Part shown: positions 26,435 through 36,600 of the stretch, piece after piece
Layout: every line of letters begins with the position of its first letter
Position numbering within the stretch: the first letter of the stretch is position 1
Source: Pseudomonas sp. KUIN-1
GTDB taxonomy: Bacteria > Pseudomonadota > Gammaproteobacteria > Pseudomonadales > Pseudomonadaceae
Length of the DNA stretch: 64,000 nt
Direction: 5' to 3'
Assembly: GCF_009176725.1 (NCBI RefSeq)
Contig: NZ_AP020337.1
Location: 2,604,001-2,668,000, forward strand
Translations under genes and position numbers: made by a program
The notes under the pieces: generated by a model
What the model saw: the letters and a program-made list of their open reading frames with translations, nothing else
What the model was told of the DNA's origin: nothing
The model's database searches: none

Positions 26435-27397
26435 TTACGCCCATCCGCTGCGGCTCAGGCCTTCTGCCTTGAACACCAGCGCCTTCAAGCCGCCCTCGGC
26501 GCGAGCGTCGGGGAACTCTGGCGGGTTTTCCAGGCGCTGCTCGAAGCGCAGGCAAGGTGCTTCGACTGCGGTGTGCTGAATCAGAAAATCCGGTCCCAGC
26601 GCGGGATCGTTCATGCACGCCAGCACCGAACCGTTCTCGTCCAGCAACTCCGGCAGGCGGCGCAGGACACGCTGGTAGTCCTTGTCGAGCATGAAACTGC
26701 CTTTCTGGAAGGACGGCGGGTCAATGATGATCAGGTCATAAGGGCCGCAGCGGGTGACCTTGGCCCAGGATTTGAACAGGTCATGGCCCAGAAAGGTCAC
26801 GCGGCTGAGGTCCTGATCATTGAGGCGATGATTCTCGCGGCCGCGATTCAACGCAGCACGGGCCATGTCCAGATTCACGACGTGGTCGGCACCCCCGGCC
26901 AGGGCGGCGACCGAGAAGCCGCAGGTGTAGGCGAACAGATTGAGGATGCGCTTGCCCTTGGCCTGAGCCTGCACCCATTCACGGCCGTAGCGCATGTCCA
27001 GAAACAGCCCGCTGTTCTGCTTTTTGCCGAAATCGACTTTGTAGCGCAGGCCGTTTTCGGTGATGACCCATTCATCCACGACCTCGCCAGTCAGCCATTG
27101 CGTGGTGCTCTGCGGCAGATAACGATGTTGCAGCAGCAGGGTGTGAGCCTGGCTCTGCTGCCACTGGGGTGTGTCGATCAACGCGTGCAACAGTTGCTTC
27201 AATGCTGCCAGCTCGGATTCGAGAGGCTCCTTGAACACCGAGACCAGCACCACGCCCTGCATCCAGTCGACGGTGATGTGCTCCAGCCCCGGCCATACAC
27301 GACCACGGCCGTGAAACAGGCGGCGGGTTTCATTCGGAACGTTGTTCAACGCGTCGATCAGGTGCTGGTGCAGAATCGCGAGTGCTTCAGGGGTCAT
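26435..27397 (-). CDS. Class I SAM-dependent methyltransferase (RlmI/RlmK-like)
   Basis: A 320-residue methyltransferase. The SAM-binding region is GKRILNLFAYTCGFSVAALAGGADHVVNLDMA and the catalytic motif is IIIDPPSFQKG, as in the 23S rRNA m5C/m7G enzymes RlmI and RlmK. It lacks the PUA domain of RlmI and starts with its own shorter N-terminal region, so it is a separate pseudomonad branch; the RNA target is not known. It starts with ATG at 27397. Confidence 0.8.
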   Translation of the reverse strand: MTPEALAILHQHLIDALNNVPNETRRLFHGRGRVWPGLEHITVDWMQGVVLVSVFKEPLESELAALKQLLHALIDTPQWQQSQAHTLLLQHRYLPQSTTQWLTGEVVDEWVITENGLRYKVDFGKKQNSGLFLDMRYGREWVQAQAKGKRILNLFAYTCGFSVAALAGGADHVVNLDMARAALNRGRENHRLNDQDLSRVTFLGHDLFKSWAKVTRCGPYDLIIIDPPSFQKGSFMLDKDYQRVLRRLPELLDENGSVLACMNDPALGPDFLIQHTAVEAPCLRFEQRLENPPEFPDARAEGGLKALVFKAEGLSRSGWA

Positions 27398-27462
27398 GGC
27401 GCAGGTCAGTCAGGAAAAGCGGCGTATGGTAAACGTATTTCAGCAGATGGGCATCGCAGGGT

Positions 27463-28167
27463 TCAGCGTGGCATGTACTGACGTTGCCAGCGGTGCGGGA
27501 TTTTCAGCGAAACCAGCCCCAGCAATGCCGACAGGCTGCCGCTGATCAGCAGGGCGTTGAGCCCCAGGCGATGCTCGAGTAGCGCGCCTATCACCGCTCC
27601 GATGAACATGCCCACCCAGGGGACCAGTTGCACGCGCCAGCCGTCCCGGCGTTCCCCGAGCATCCAGCGACCCAGGCCACGACCGAACCGCGACAGCGCG
27701 CCGGTTACATAAGTCAGGCCGACCGGCAGCCCGTTGACCTGCTCGACGGCGGCGTTGAGCATGCCCATGGCCAGAATCGCCCAGATCAGTGCGAGCATAT
27801 TGCTTTCCAGTGGCCATGCGGCAGCGGCACACAGCAGCGTGGCGATGCCCAGCAGCAGGGGCAGGGCGCGCCGCCCGCCAAGGCGCGCAACCACCACGCC
27901 CAGCGCGTTGCCGGCAATGAAAACAAGGATTGCAAGGGTCAGACGCACCGTCACGCTCAGGTCGCCATCACTGATCGCGACGGCAAGCCGGGTGGTGTTG
28001 CCACTCATGAACGAAACGAAGTCGCCGGTGGCCATGAAGCCGATGGCATCGGTCATGCCGGCCAGAACCGACAGGCTCGCAACCAGCCCCATACCGACCC
28101 GGCCACGCCATTTCTGCATGCTCAGGTGCCTGGGGCTGACGCTGGAAGTGGCGGGCTGTGGCAGCAT
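27463..28167 (-). CDS. YoaK/DUF1275 family membrane protein
   Basis: A 234-residue membrane protein with about six hydrophobic segments. The DUF1275 pattern is clear: an early AGMTDAIGFMATGDFVSFMSGNTTRLA, then GNALGVVVARLGGRRALP and a middle GLPVGLTYVTGALSRFGRGLG. Its function is unknown; it is widespread in proteobacteria. The true start could be the ATG at residue 17 (28119) rather than 28167. Confidence 0.85.
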   Translation of the reverse strand: MLPQPATSSVSPRHLSMQKWRGRVGMGLVASLSVLAGMTDAIGFMATGDFVSFMSGNTTRLAVAISDGDLSVTVRLTLAILVFIAGNALGVVVARLGGRRALPLLLGIATLLCAAAAWPLESNMLALIWAILAMGMLNAAVEQVNGLPVGLTYVTGALSRFGRGLGRWMLGERRDGWRVQLVPWVGMFIGAVIGALLEHRLGLNALLISGSLSALLGLVSLKIPHRWQRQYMPR

Positions 28168-28211
28168 CGAAGGCCCTCTGGAGCGAAGAACGCGCGTCTG
28201 AACGCAGCGAT

Positions 28212-28439
28212 TTACAGCGGCTTGGCGCGCACGATTCGCTTGGCCTTGACCTCATCAGCATAGGCTTTGAGCTGGTCGGCATCGCTGTAAAGACGGTTGA
28301 CCATCTGCAGCACTGCGGTGACATCCACATCGTTCATCTGTGAGGCGAGTTTGAGAATTTCTTCCGCCGTGTTTTCCAGGTTGGTTGCTGTCCCTTTCAG
28401 GTGTCGCTTCAGCTCCTGAGTCGACTTATTGAGCGCCAT
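28212..28439 (-). CDS. Small helical hypothetical protein
   Basis: A 75-residue soluble protein starting at the ATG at 28439. It is almost entirely helical (STQELKRHLKGTATNLENTAEEILKLASQM) with a basic C-terminus (KAKRIVRAKPL). No family was recognised. It lies between the DUF1275 and FKBP genes, on the same strand. Confidence 0.6.
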   Translation of the reverse strand: MALNKSTQELKRHLKGTATNLENTAEEILKLASQMNDVDVTAVLQMVNRLYSDADQLKAYADEVKAKRIVRAKPL

Positions 28440-28568
28440 ACGTGTTCCTGTGCCAAGACCTTGAATTCCATACCCGGAGCATGGCTTTTTCTGCGATAAC
28501 AAGCAATCAGGCGTGTGCCTGTGTGTCAGGGTATCGGCCGATGCAGGCTGATCTGCAAGGCAAGCTGA

Positions 28569-28910
28569 TCAATCGTCGCGGGTCAGCACTTCCAGCAGTT
28601 CTATTTCGAACGTCAGGTCGGCACCGGGCTTGATGTGCGCGCCCATGCTTCTGTCGCCGTAGGCCAGGTGGGCAGGGACGAACAATTGACGCTTGCCGCC
28701 GACTTTCATACCCATCAGGCCCTGGTCCCAGCCCTTGATGACGCGACCGGTGCCGATCACACACTGAAACGCCTTGCCACGCTCGTGGGAGGAATCGAAC
28801 ACAGTCCCGTCTTCAAGAGTTCCGGTGTAATGCGTGGTGATCAGCGCACCCTTTACCGCTGCCTTGCCCTCGCCGATATGCAGATCGGTAATCTGTAATT
28901 CTTTGCTCAT
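28569..28910 (-). CDS. FKBP-type peptidyl-prolyl cis-trans isomerase
   Basis: A 113-residue single-domain FKBP without a signal peptide, so probably cytosolic. The active-site pattern is complete: THYTGTLEDGTVFDSS, then V-I-x-G-W-D-Q-G-L-M-G-M-K-V-G-G-K and the PAHLAYGDRS loop. The start is the ATG at 28910, immediately ahead of the first strand; the long upstream extension is not homologous. Confidence 0.92.
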   Translation of the reverse strand: MSKELQITDLHIGEGKAAVKGALITTHYTGTLEDGTVFDSSHERGKAFQCVIGTGRVIKGWDQGLMGMKVGGKRQLFVPAHLAYGDRSMGAHIKPGADLTFEIELLEVLTRDD

Positions 28911-29015
28911 TGCGATGCTTCCGGTTGCTGCGCGCTCTGTCATTGGCGCAAGCGGGCTTTCTCGCAGAAAAGCCGCTTCATGACAAGCCGCCTCATGACA
29001 AACCGGTGAAACGAA

Positions 29016-29043
29016 AACGGGGGAAGCTTTCGCTTCCCCCGTT
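29016..29043 (-). terminator. Rho-independent terminator of the 29063 gene
   Basis: A 12-base-pair stem built from AACGGGGGAAGC and GCTTCCCCCGTT with a four-base loop. On the minus strand it is followed by TTCGTTT. It sits 19 bases beyond the stop of the small membrane protein gene. Confidence 0.85.
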
Positions 29044-29062
29044 GGGTCGAATCCAGTGCCTC

Positions 29063-29344
29063 TCAGAGATTCTGCGAGCTGACCACCATGGCCTGCGCGA
29101 TGTTCTCTTTCTGCTCCTGAGTGAAGCCGTCCCAGATATTGGTCTTGGCGTAGTAACCCAGGCCAGCCAGGCAATAAAGGCTGAGGGTCAGAACGATGAC
29201 GATCGAAACGAAGGTCCAGCGGCCTTCGTCATCGTTTTCGCGTGTGAAGCTGCGCGAATAGTTGTCCTCTGCGCTGCGGAAGAACAGCGCGGACGACAGA
29301 CGCTTGAGCCACTGGAACAAATGAACAACAACGATGCGCAGCAT
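29063..29344 (-). CDS. Small membrane hypothetical protein
   Basis: A 93-residue protein with one membrane helix (VSIVIVLTLSLYCLAGLGYYA, about residues 45-66), a basic N-terminal half and a short C-terminal tail facing the other side. A GAGGTG ribosome site precedes the ATG at 29344, and a strong terminator follows the gene. I do not recognise the family. Confidence 0.7.
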   Translation of the reverse strand: MLRIVVVHLFQWLKRLSSALFFRSAEDNYSRSFTRENDDEGRWTFVSIVIVLTLSLYCLAGLGYYAKTNIWDGFTQEQKENIAQAMVVSSQNL

Positions 29345-29990
29345 GGGTAAATCACCTCAAAGGTCAAGAAAACGGGTTGCCCTGATGCCGTCGAGGACAT
29401 CGGATGCAAAAGCTGAAAACGAAAAAAGCCCGTCTATGACGGGCTTTCTTTTTATGATTCTGTTCAGGCGAGCAGTGAAGGGCGATGTGAAACGGATCGC
29501 GAGAAGCACTGCGCATGCCTGACGTTATGGAAACATTTTAAAACAAATGGATTGGCGCATCTACCCGCGCCATTCTGTTGTCAGACAACTGGTAGTGCCT
29601 GGAGGTGTGACAAAACGTCGCCCCGTGCTCATTTGCTGCTCAGCAAGCAGCATGCTCCGTGGTCAAGTCTTGTAATACTTTCTCAACGTACGAAACATCT
29701 ATGGGTATTGTACGATCAGCGCCCGTATTGATTTTCAGGACTGTATGAATACCCTCCAGGAGCCTCCGAGTTGTCCTCGTTCCATCGCGTATGGCTGGCC
29801 GGTGATTTCACTGTTACCGAGCAGACCGCTTCATTCGAACGTCTCTCTACTTAACCTCTTGCACTGTATGGATTCCGGCAGACCTTCGCGTCCTGACGCT
29901 GCAACGCCATGCCTGATGTTCAGCCATGGTGTCTGGTCTACAGTGACCAATAACCACTCCTGCCATTTTTATCGTGAGGCTGCATAACCC
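29345..29990. other. 646-base region without a convincing gene
   Basis: Apart from the strong hairpin at 29425-29447 the region holds only short open frames without ribosome sites, such as plus-strand 29745-29987 (80 codons, low-complexity content). The 300 bases before 29991 would be the leader of the TerC-CBS gene; I looked for a yybP-ykoY manganese riboswitch there and could not find its conserved core. Confidence 0.5.
29425..29447. terminator. Bidirectional terminator-like hairpin without an obvious gene
   Basis: AAAGCCCGTC-tat-GACGGGCTTT, with TTTTTT on the minus side and TCTTTTT on the plus side. It lies 80 bases upstream of the minus-strand gene at 29344 and does not follow any called gene on either strand, so it may end a small RNA or act as a leader terminator. 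Confidence 0.7.
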
Positions 29991-31559
29991 ATGGAATGGA
30001 TCGCTGATCCCACGGCATGGCTTGGCCTGCTGACCCTTATCGTGCTGGAACTGGTGCTGGGCATCGACAACCTGGTGTTCATCGCCATCCTGGCCGACAA
30101 ACTGCCCCCTGAACAACGCGACAAGGCGCGCGTCATCGGCCTGTCGCTGGCGTTGATCATGCGCCTTGGCCTGCTGGCGAGCATCTCGTGGATGGTGACC
30201 CTGACCGAGCCGTTGTTCGAGGTGTTCGGCAAGACGTTCTCCGGTCGCGACCTGATCATGCTGTTTGGTGGTGTGTTCCTGCTGTTCAAGGCCACCATGG
30301 AACTGCACGAGCGGCTGGAAGGCCACGTCGCCCAGCGCGCCGGTAACGCGGGCTATGCGTTGTTCTGGCCCATCGTTGCGCAGATCGTCGTACTGGACGC
30401 CGTGTTCTCGCTGGATGCGGTGATTACCGCCGTCGGCATGGTCGAGCACCTGTCGGTGATGATGATCGCGGTGATCTTCTCCATCGGCCTGATGATGATT
30501 GCCAGCAAGCCGCTGACCAAATTCGTCAACAGCCGCCCGACGGTGATCATGCTGTGTCTGGGCTTCCTGATGATGATCGGTTTCAGCCTGACCGCCGAAG
30601 GCCTGGGCTTCCATATTCCCAAGGGCTATCTGTATGCGGCCATCGGCTTCTCGATCCTCATTGAGGTGTTCAACCAGATCGCCCGCAAGCGCAGCAAGAA
30701 GTCGGCCCATGGCCACCTGCCGCGCCGCGAGCGGGCAGCCCACGCGGTGATGCGCCTGCTGGGCGGTCGCAAGCTGGAGTCTGGTGACGTCGATGAGGAA
30801 ATCACCGACATGCTGGATGGTGAAAGCAGCGAGCCGGTGTTCGACCGTCGTGAGCGTGTGATGATCAGCGGCGTACTGCAGCTGGCAGAGCGGCCGATTC
30901 GCACGGTGATGACGCCGAGGGCGGAAGTCGACTGTATCGACCTGAACGACAGCGCCGAAAAGATCCGTCTGAAACTGATGCACTCGTCCTACTCGCGTCT
31001 GCCGCTGATTGGCGAGCGCGGTATCGATGAGCCGCTGGGCTTCGTGCACAAGAAAGAGCTGTTCAAAGAGCTGTTGTCCGGCAACGAGCCCGACTTGAAA
31101 CTGATGTCGCGCAAGGCCATCAACCTGCTGGAAAGCTTCACCATCCTCAATGCCCTGGAGCAGATGCGCAAGGAATCGACGCACATCGCCTTTGTGGTCA
31201 ACGAGTTTGGTGACTTCATCGGCGTGTTGAGCATGACCGACATTCTCGAGTCCATCGCCGGTCAGTTGCCTGACGCCAGCGAAGTGGAAGGCCCGGACAT
31301 CGTCGAGCAGGGCGAGGACTTCGTGGTATCGGGTGCCTTGAACCTGAGCCTGATTCGCGAGCGCACCGGCTTCCAGGCCAAGGCGACCGAGGATTATCAG
31401 ACCCTGGCCGGACTGGTCATGAGCCTGCTGGATCGCCTGCCGTCTACCGGCGACAGCCTCAGCTGGCAGGGCTGGAACCTGCACGTCGTCGGTGTGGAAG
31501 AGCGCCGAGTGACTCGGGTATTGCTGCAGAAGCAGCCCGACATGGGGGCTGGCAAATAA
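29991..31559 (+). CDS. TerC family membrane protein with CBS and CorC/HlyC domains (YoaE/YegH-like)
   Basis: A 522-residue protein. Residues about 10-230 form a TerC-like membrane domain ([21 protein letters not shown] and [17 protein letters not shown], the two acidic half-motifs). A CBS pair spans about 300-420 ([13 protein letters not shown] and [23 protein letters not shown]). A CorC_HlyC transporter-associated domain closes the protein. The length matches E. coli YoaE and YegH. TerC proteins are linked to Mn2+ export and metalation of exported proteins; the substrate here is inferred only. Confidence 0.87.
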   Translation: MEWIADPTAWLGLLTLIVLELVLGIDNLVFIAILADKLPPEQRDKARVIGLSLALIMRLGLLASISWMVTLTEPLFEVFGKTFSGRDLIMLFGGVFLLFKATMELHERLEGHVAQRAGNAGYALFWPIVAQIVVLDAVFSLDAVITAVGMVEHLSVMMIAVIFSIGLMMIASKPLTKFVNSRPTVIMLCLGFLMMIGFSLTAEGLGFHIPKGYLYAAIGFSILIEVFNQIARKRSKKSAHGHLPRRERAAHAVMRLLGGRKLESGDVDEEITDMLDGESSEPVFDRRERVMISGVLQLAERPIRTVMTPRAEVDCIDLNDSAEKIRLKLMHSSYSRLPLIGERGIDEPLGFVHKKELFKELLSGNEPDLKLMSRKAINLLESFTILNALEQMRKESTHIAFVVNEFGDFIGVLSMTDILESIAGQLPDASEVEGPDIVEQGEDFVVSGALNLSLIRERTGFQAKATEDYQTLAGLVMSLLDRLPSTGDSLSWQGWNLHVVGVEERRVTRVLLQKQPDMGAGK

Positions 31560-31576
31560 GCACCGAGCTGTAATGC

Positions 31577-31613
31577 AAAACGGGGCCTGCTCATGCTGAG
31601 CAGGCCCCGTTTT
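31577..31613. terminator. Strong bidirectional terminator
   Basis: A perfect 17-base-pair stem (AAAACGGGGCCTGCTCA and its complement) with a 3-base loop, between the convergent TerC-CBS and GNAT genes. A-runs and T-runs on both sides let it serve both. Confidence 0.9.
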
Positions 31614-31629
31614 CATGTGCGCGTCATGC

Positions 31630-32205
31630 TTATGTTCGACGCGGACGCGACACCACGGATTCGATATTCTTGCGGCCAATCAGCTTGGGCTGCGCAGGCT
31701 CTTTGGCCACCGGGTCATCAGCCAGCCACTTGAACATCACCAGACAATCCACCAGGCCCAATCGGGCATGACGATAAGCCTTGGGCAACCGCCCGACCGT
31801 CTCGAAACCCAGCTTGTTCCACAACCCGACCGCCACCTCATTGCTGGCGACCACCGAATTGAACTGCATCGCCAGGAACCCGCTGTCGCGCGCCAGTTGC
31901 TGCGAATGCTCGCACATCAACCGCGCCACACCGCGCCCTCGCGCCGCGTCCGTCACCATATAGCCACAGTTACACACATGATTGCCCGGGCCTGCCGCAT
32001 TGGCCTTCAGGTAATAGCTGCCCAACAGCTGGCCATCTTCCTCGGCAATCAGCGTGTGCAGCGGCGCCTTCATCCACAGATCGCGAGCCTGCTCCTGAGT
32101 GAGGGCAGGGTCGTAGGCGTAGGTTTCCTGAGCGATGACGACAGCCTGAAAGGTGGGCCAGAAGCGCTCGAAATCTTCCGGTGTCATGGGGCGGATCTGG
32201 ATCAT
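31630..32205 (-). CDS. GNAT family N-acetyltransferase
   Basis: A 191-residue acetyltransferase. The N-terminus IQIRPMTPEDFERFWPTF and the acetyl-CoA motif A (ARGRGVARLMCEHSQQLA) followed by F-x-x-MQFNSVVASNEVAVGLWNKLGFETVG are typical of the YncA/MnaT-like branch that acts on amino acids or small amines. The substrate is not determined. It is the last intact gene before the accessory island. Confidence 0.85.
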   Translation of the reverse strand: MIQIRPMTPEDFERFWPTFQAVVIAQETYAYDPALTQEQARDLWMKAPLHTLIAEEDGQLLGSYYLKANAAGPGNHVCNCGYMVTDAARGRGVARLMCEHSQQLARDSGFLAMQFNSVVASNEVAVGLWNKLGFETVGRLPKAYRHARLGLVDCLVMFKWLADDPVAKEPAQPKLIGRKNIESVVSRPRRT

Positions 32206-32261
32206 GGTGAGGCCTTGGTGGGTGTGGCTTGAATTTCGGTGTGTACGTTAGCTTGGGTGTG

Positions 32262-32511
32262 CTACCACTTCCAGGCTTTTTCGGTGAACTCGGCCGTGGG
32301 CGGGAGCACGGTGTGGAGGAAATTCAGGTACTTGTTGAACAGTACCTGGTGCTGGAAGCGGGCCTCGAAGCCGACAGTGACGTCCGTGCGGTGCGTGATG
32401 ATCATCAAGCGTTTGCGGTCGACCGTGACGAAGTTGTACTCGCCCCATGGCAGGCTTTGTTCGTGGTGGATGGGGTTTTCCCAGTTGAGTAGCTTGATCG
32501 CTGTTCCAGAT
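32262..32511 (-). pseudogene. 3' remnant of a gene cut off at the island edge (DUF6708-like?)
   Basis: In one minus-strand frame, about 80 codons end at the TAG at 32262-32264 and encode a clearly protein-like tail (WGEYNFVTVDRKRLMIITHR, later FEARFQ, LFNKYLNFLHTVLPPTAEFT and a final KAWKW). Upstream the frame hits a stop at 32512-32514, just where base composition shifts to AT-rich. It looks like the C-terminus of a larger protein. It reminds me of the DUF6708 proteins often found near type VI secretion genes in pseudomonads, but this is unverified. Confidence 0.6.
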
Positions 32512-33260
32512 CAAAACAGAAGCACTTGTTTTATCCAATCTATTCGGCCCAGTTGGAACTAACCCTATTGTCATTCCTATTCTAGTCGGAAGACGTTACC
32601 AGATACCTGCCAAAACCCCGAATGAGAAGCTTGTTATTTGTTGCTGTCGCGAGATACACGGACTCGGAAGTATAAAAATATGCATGTATTGGAACTGATA
32701 TAGCTAATTAAACATAGAGATTCAGAAGTCGACGAGAAGCTTATTGCTGGAGGGGTGGGGTTTGTATCCTTGGCATTGATTTTCAATTTGCGTGCTTATT
32801 AAAAGTTTGATTTTGGTAGCGCGTTGCAAGTTGTTGGTGCATTTCGTCACGGTTTAGAAAATACGCAGTTTCTGTACGCTCTCGTTCATCAAGATTATTC
32901 TCAGAGATAGCGGTGTTTGTAAAAAGAATAGGAGATTTACGTGCAAAACTTTTCTTGTGGACCGTCACTACGTGAAAATGTCGAGTTCTCAAGCAAGTAT
33001 AAAATTTTTGAGGAGGAAGGGCCATGCAGCTAGGCACCCATCAAGATATTGACGCTGGGCTATGTCATGAGGGCACGGTGTAGCGCTGGATAGCATTTTT
33101 TAGTCCTCAGCATTGCCCTACGTGAGTAGCTGACTCACTAAAAATATATTGCACTTATACTTACAGAAGTCCTCAAATTGGCGTACATTGGCATCTAGCC
33201 CGCTGAGTTAAAGGGCCTATACCCACCTAAAATCATGTCAGTTGAAGGAATACGAACGCT
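32512..33260. other. 749-base AT-rich region at the left end of the island
   Basis: It has no convincing gene. A minus-strand frame 32783-33037 (84 codons) and a 19-codon plus-strand frame at 33024 behind AGGAGG are visible, but neither resembles a known protein. The composition is distinctly more AT-rich than the flanking core genes. The last 100 bases should contain the promoter of the GapS6a-like gene. Confidence 0.5.
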
Positions 33261-33602
33261 ATGGACTTCATCACTACTAGCATTATTGCGAACTCGGCCT
33301 ATGACGTCTTCAAAAATGGCCTCTCGCTCACAGCTCAGACAGTCAAAGAACGATTAGGTAACTGGATTAAAGACGACTTGCTGGCTGAGGCGGTAGCTGC
33401 TGAACTCGCCAAGCTCGAAGTGAATGATGAAATGAGCGAGTTGGCCATTAATCGACGCCTGGATGCATCACCGGTTTTTCAGGGAATGGTTCGTGACATC
33501 AATACGCAGGTAGCATTGGTCGCGCCATCTCAAATCAACTCTGTTAACCAAATCCACAGCGGCAGTGGTGATAATGTTGCTGGTAACAAAAACATCAGCT
33601 GA
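33261..33602 (+). CDS. GapS6a-like small protein of a putative two-gene defence system
   Basis: A 113-residue soluble protein. Residues 1-90 are helical and amphipathic; residues 99-110 carry the motif HSGSGDNVAGNK. This motif recurs in many conflict and NTPase-linked bacterial proteins and appears again at the start of the next gene product. I recall the combination of such a small protein with a very large TPR/PIN-like partner as the GAPS6 anti-phage system (GapS6a/GapS6b). The gene lies 20 bases upstream of its partner and is AT-rich relative to the core genome. The family name is from memory and unverified. Confidence 0.7.
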   Translation: MDFITTSIIANSAYDVFKNGLSLTAQTVKERLGNWIKDDLLAEAVAAELAKLEVNDEMSELAINRRLDASPVFQGMVRDINTQVALVAPSQINSVNQIHSGSGDNVAGNKNIS

Positions 33603-33622
33603 ATTATATGGGGTAGCGTCAG

Positions 33623-36600
33623 TTGAGTACTATTGAACAGAACCACAGCGGAAGTGGCGATAATGTCCGTGATAAAATCTTTATAACTATCAAGGCGTTA
33701 GCTCCGGATAACTTCATCAAGCCTATGGAAATGGTGTTCGAGAGCCTACGTAAGAAGGACCGGGAAAGAGCGAAGATTCAGATGAGCATCTTGAAGTCAA
33801 TGGCTCATCAGGACCAAGAAACCGATGCATTGTTGGACGCTATTTCAATCTATGGCGAATTAGTTGAGTCCGGAGGTCAAGGCTCGGCATGGGGAACGGT
33901 ATTCAGGATCGCATCGGCGGCGGTGAACCCTATCGTGAAAGACGTTTGTCTCGCTGCGATGCTCAGGCTTTCATCCAAAACCGAAAAAGAGGTGGAGGCT
34001 AGAAAGCATTATGCATCCCAGTCTGAGCATGGCCCTTACGCCAAAGAAGCTTTTTTAAGTTTTTTTGCGGATCAGGTAGAGCTCGAGGCTGCAAGTCAAG
34101 AGTTTGTCTTGGCTGAAGGAGAGATGACGGGCATCGTTGAGGGGGCCTTCCGGCTGCAAATGACGGACATAGCTGTCCGCATTGGGGGGCGACTTCTAGA
34201 GGAATATCCTAGCTACAACGCCAAAGTCCTCCGGGTTTTGGCTAGCGCGATGGATCTGAATTATGCGCTATGTGAACGGCACTTATGGCTGTGCACCCCT
34301 GATGTAAAGCAAAGGCTCGACATTCTTACCATTGAGGTTGTCGATCTCCTGGAGCGCTCTAACGGTGCAGACCTACGCTTATACGACATGGCATGCCCTA
34401 TCCTAAATTGTTATCAAGGAGCAGTGCCCAGTGCACTGCTCGACGCGCTTAAAAAGTACTGTGATTTCTTAGAACCTGTTCACTCTGAGACTTTTGCTCA
34501 AATAAAGGCTTTAGGGGGAGATGATTCGGGACTCACGAAATGGCAGCGCGATCTGCATGCCGCACAGCAAAGTCCTAAAGAGAGAAATGCATGGTGCAGC
34601 AGTTTTTTAGCTGCAAGCAGCCATACTGTTGATCAGCTGATTCCTTTTATCCATCTTGCGACTCCCGCTCAAATCACTGAATGGCTGACGGGCGATATTA
34701 AGGTAAGTGAAATATCAGAAAAAGAAATTTCGTTTGCTCGACTCTTCGCTAGTTCGTTCAGGGCAGCAGAACAGAATGACGACTTATTGCAACGAGGATT
34801 TTTGGCTAAGGAAGTGCAAGATTTTGCTGCCAAGTGGGGCAATGAGCTTGGTGACATTGCACCTGGGCGAATCTTTGAGCTTGCCGAGAAGCTTTTTTTC
34901 GCCAATTTGCCTGACAAGGCCCTCATATTTACGTCGGAATTGATAGGCCAGCAAGCGCTCTGGCCATCCGGTTTTGTTGTAACTCATCTCAGATGCTTGT
35001 TGGAAGCTCAGCAATTCAAGACATTTGATGACGTCTTGGCTAGAGTAACAGGCTTCGAATCCTCTGTTTCGCTAATGAATTTGTGCTCCCTAAAAGATGA
35101 AAAGATGGGGGATGTCTCATCCGCCCTAAAAATCAGCGACCAAATGATAGAACTTGCGCCACGCTCATCTTACTGCTGGTACCGAGGCTGTTATCTGCGC
35201 GACAAGTATAGTAGCCTTGAAGAGCAACGCGCGTTTCATGCACGAGTTTCGGACTTGCTGTTACTGGATCATTCTAGAGAAGCAGCAGCAATTCTGTTTT
35301 TTATGGCTAGGGCAGGTAATTTTAAACGCGCTGAGGCTAAGTGGGTGGACTGGTTCATTCAAAACCCCCAAGAACTAGCAATCGATTTTGTTGATTTTTA
35401 TTTCGGCTTAAGTATGGGCGGCCAAACTAATATCAGTATTTCGCCCACAATGCCGCAATGCTTGGCAGCGCTTCAATTTACTCAAGGGGGTGTTAGGCGT
35501 ACAAAGCTAATCGTTGAAGACCATCTTGCTGTGAGCGAGTGCACGCTGAAGGGCTCTAGTCAGTTAGGTCAGTTGCTGCTAAATTCAGTAGCTGATGAAA
35601 GGTTTGACTTAGGACTTGTCACTTACATAGTAGAAGAGCGTATTCCGCCCTATATTGCTTGCATGCGTATGGCGATGGAGCTCAGACACATACATAATGA
35701 CGGCAGTGATATTTTCGCAATGATGGAGACCCCATCAGACCCGGCAGACCTTGTACCTTTCCTAGAGGAGAAGTTGGGTCGAGGTAATCAAGAGAGATCT
35801 AAGCTTCGTGCAATAAAAGACATTCCACTATTCATGCGAGGTCACGGGCTTTACTCGGATAATGCTTTTAAGGCTGCACTAAATTGTTGGACAGATATCT
35901 GTATTCCTAAATCACTTCTGTATGCAAATGGCAATGAAGAGCCTTATTCCGTAGTGCTAGATGCGTACAGTATCAGCTACCTTGCTGTTACTGATTTGGC
36001 TCAAGGTTTTCTCGACTTAGGTATTAAATTTATCTTGCCTTCAGCTACAAAAATAGGTCTGAGTGAGTGGATTGAGCAGATTAGTCACGAAAGCTTTATG
36101 ATGATGGGAGTTACTGATACAGGTAAGCTCTATCGCACGACAGCTTCGGATATCCGGTCTCGTAATGGGCATGTTCTTCGTGCACTAAATTTAATACTTC
36201 ATAATTCGTCCGTGGGCCACCCTGGTCCTCATAATGCTCCGCTAGAAGTTTACTCAATTCGAGATGCAGTCGATCGCACAGTGTATGACGCGATGGAGCT
36301 TTCATCAACAAATAACATCCCTTGGTTGTGTATGGATGCTGTATTTGCTGCGCTTCATGGGACATCTGGTCGTCCAATCGTAAACGCTTACTCAGTCGTT
36401 ATCAAAGCGATGGCTAGCGCATCTTCTGATTTTGACCATAAGCGACACGGACTTCTTCTATATGCTATCGGTTCGCTGCCGCTACCTCTTTCTTATGCGG
36501 AACTGCAAGGCCTCGCTGAGGAGTCCAATTATCTTGCCGGATTTATTCTGTTAAAAATAATTCAGAATCATGGGCGACAAATTTTCGTAGTCAATAAGCA

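Noticed and set aside
29690..29990. Manganese (yybP-ykoY) riboswitch upstream of the TerC-CBS gene
   Set aside because: Looked for because TerC genes often have one; the conserved core could not be found.
29847..31679. 610-codon minus-strand frame opposite the TerC-CBS gene
   Set aside because: Longest shadow in the window; the plus strand has complete TerC and CBS motifs.
32783..33037. 84-codon minus-strand frame in the island's left end
   Set aside because: No ribosome site and no recognisable protein pattern; may be chance in AT-rich DNA.
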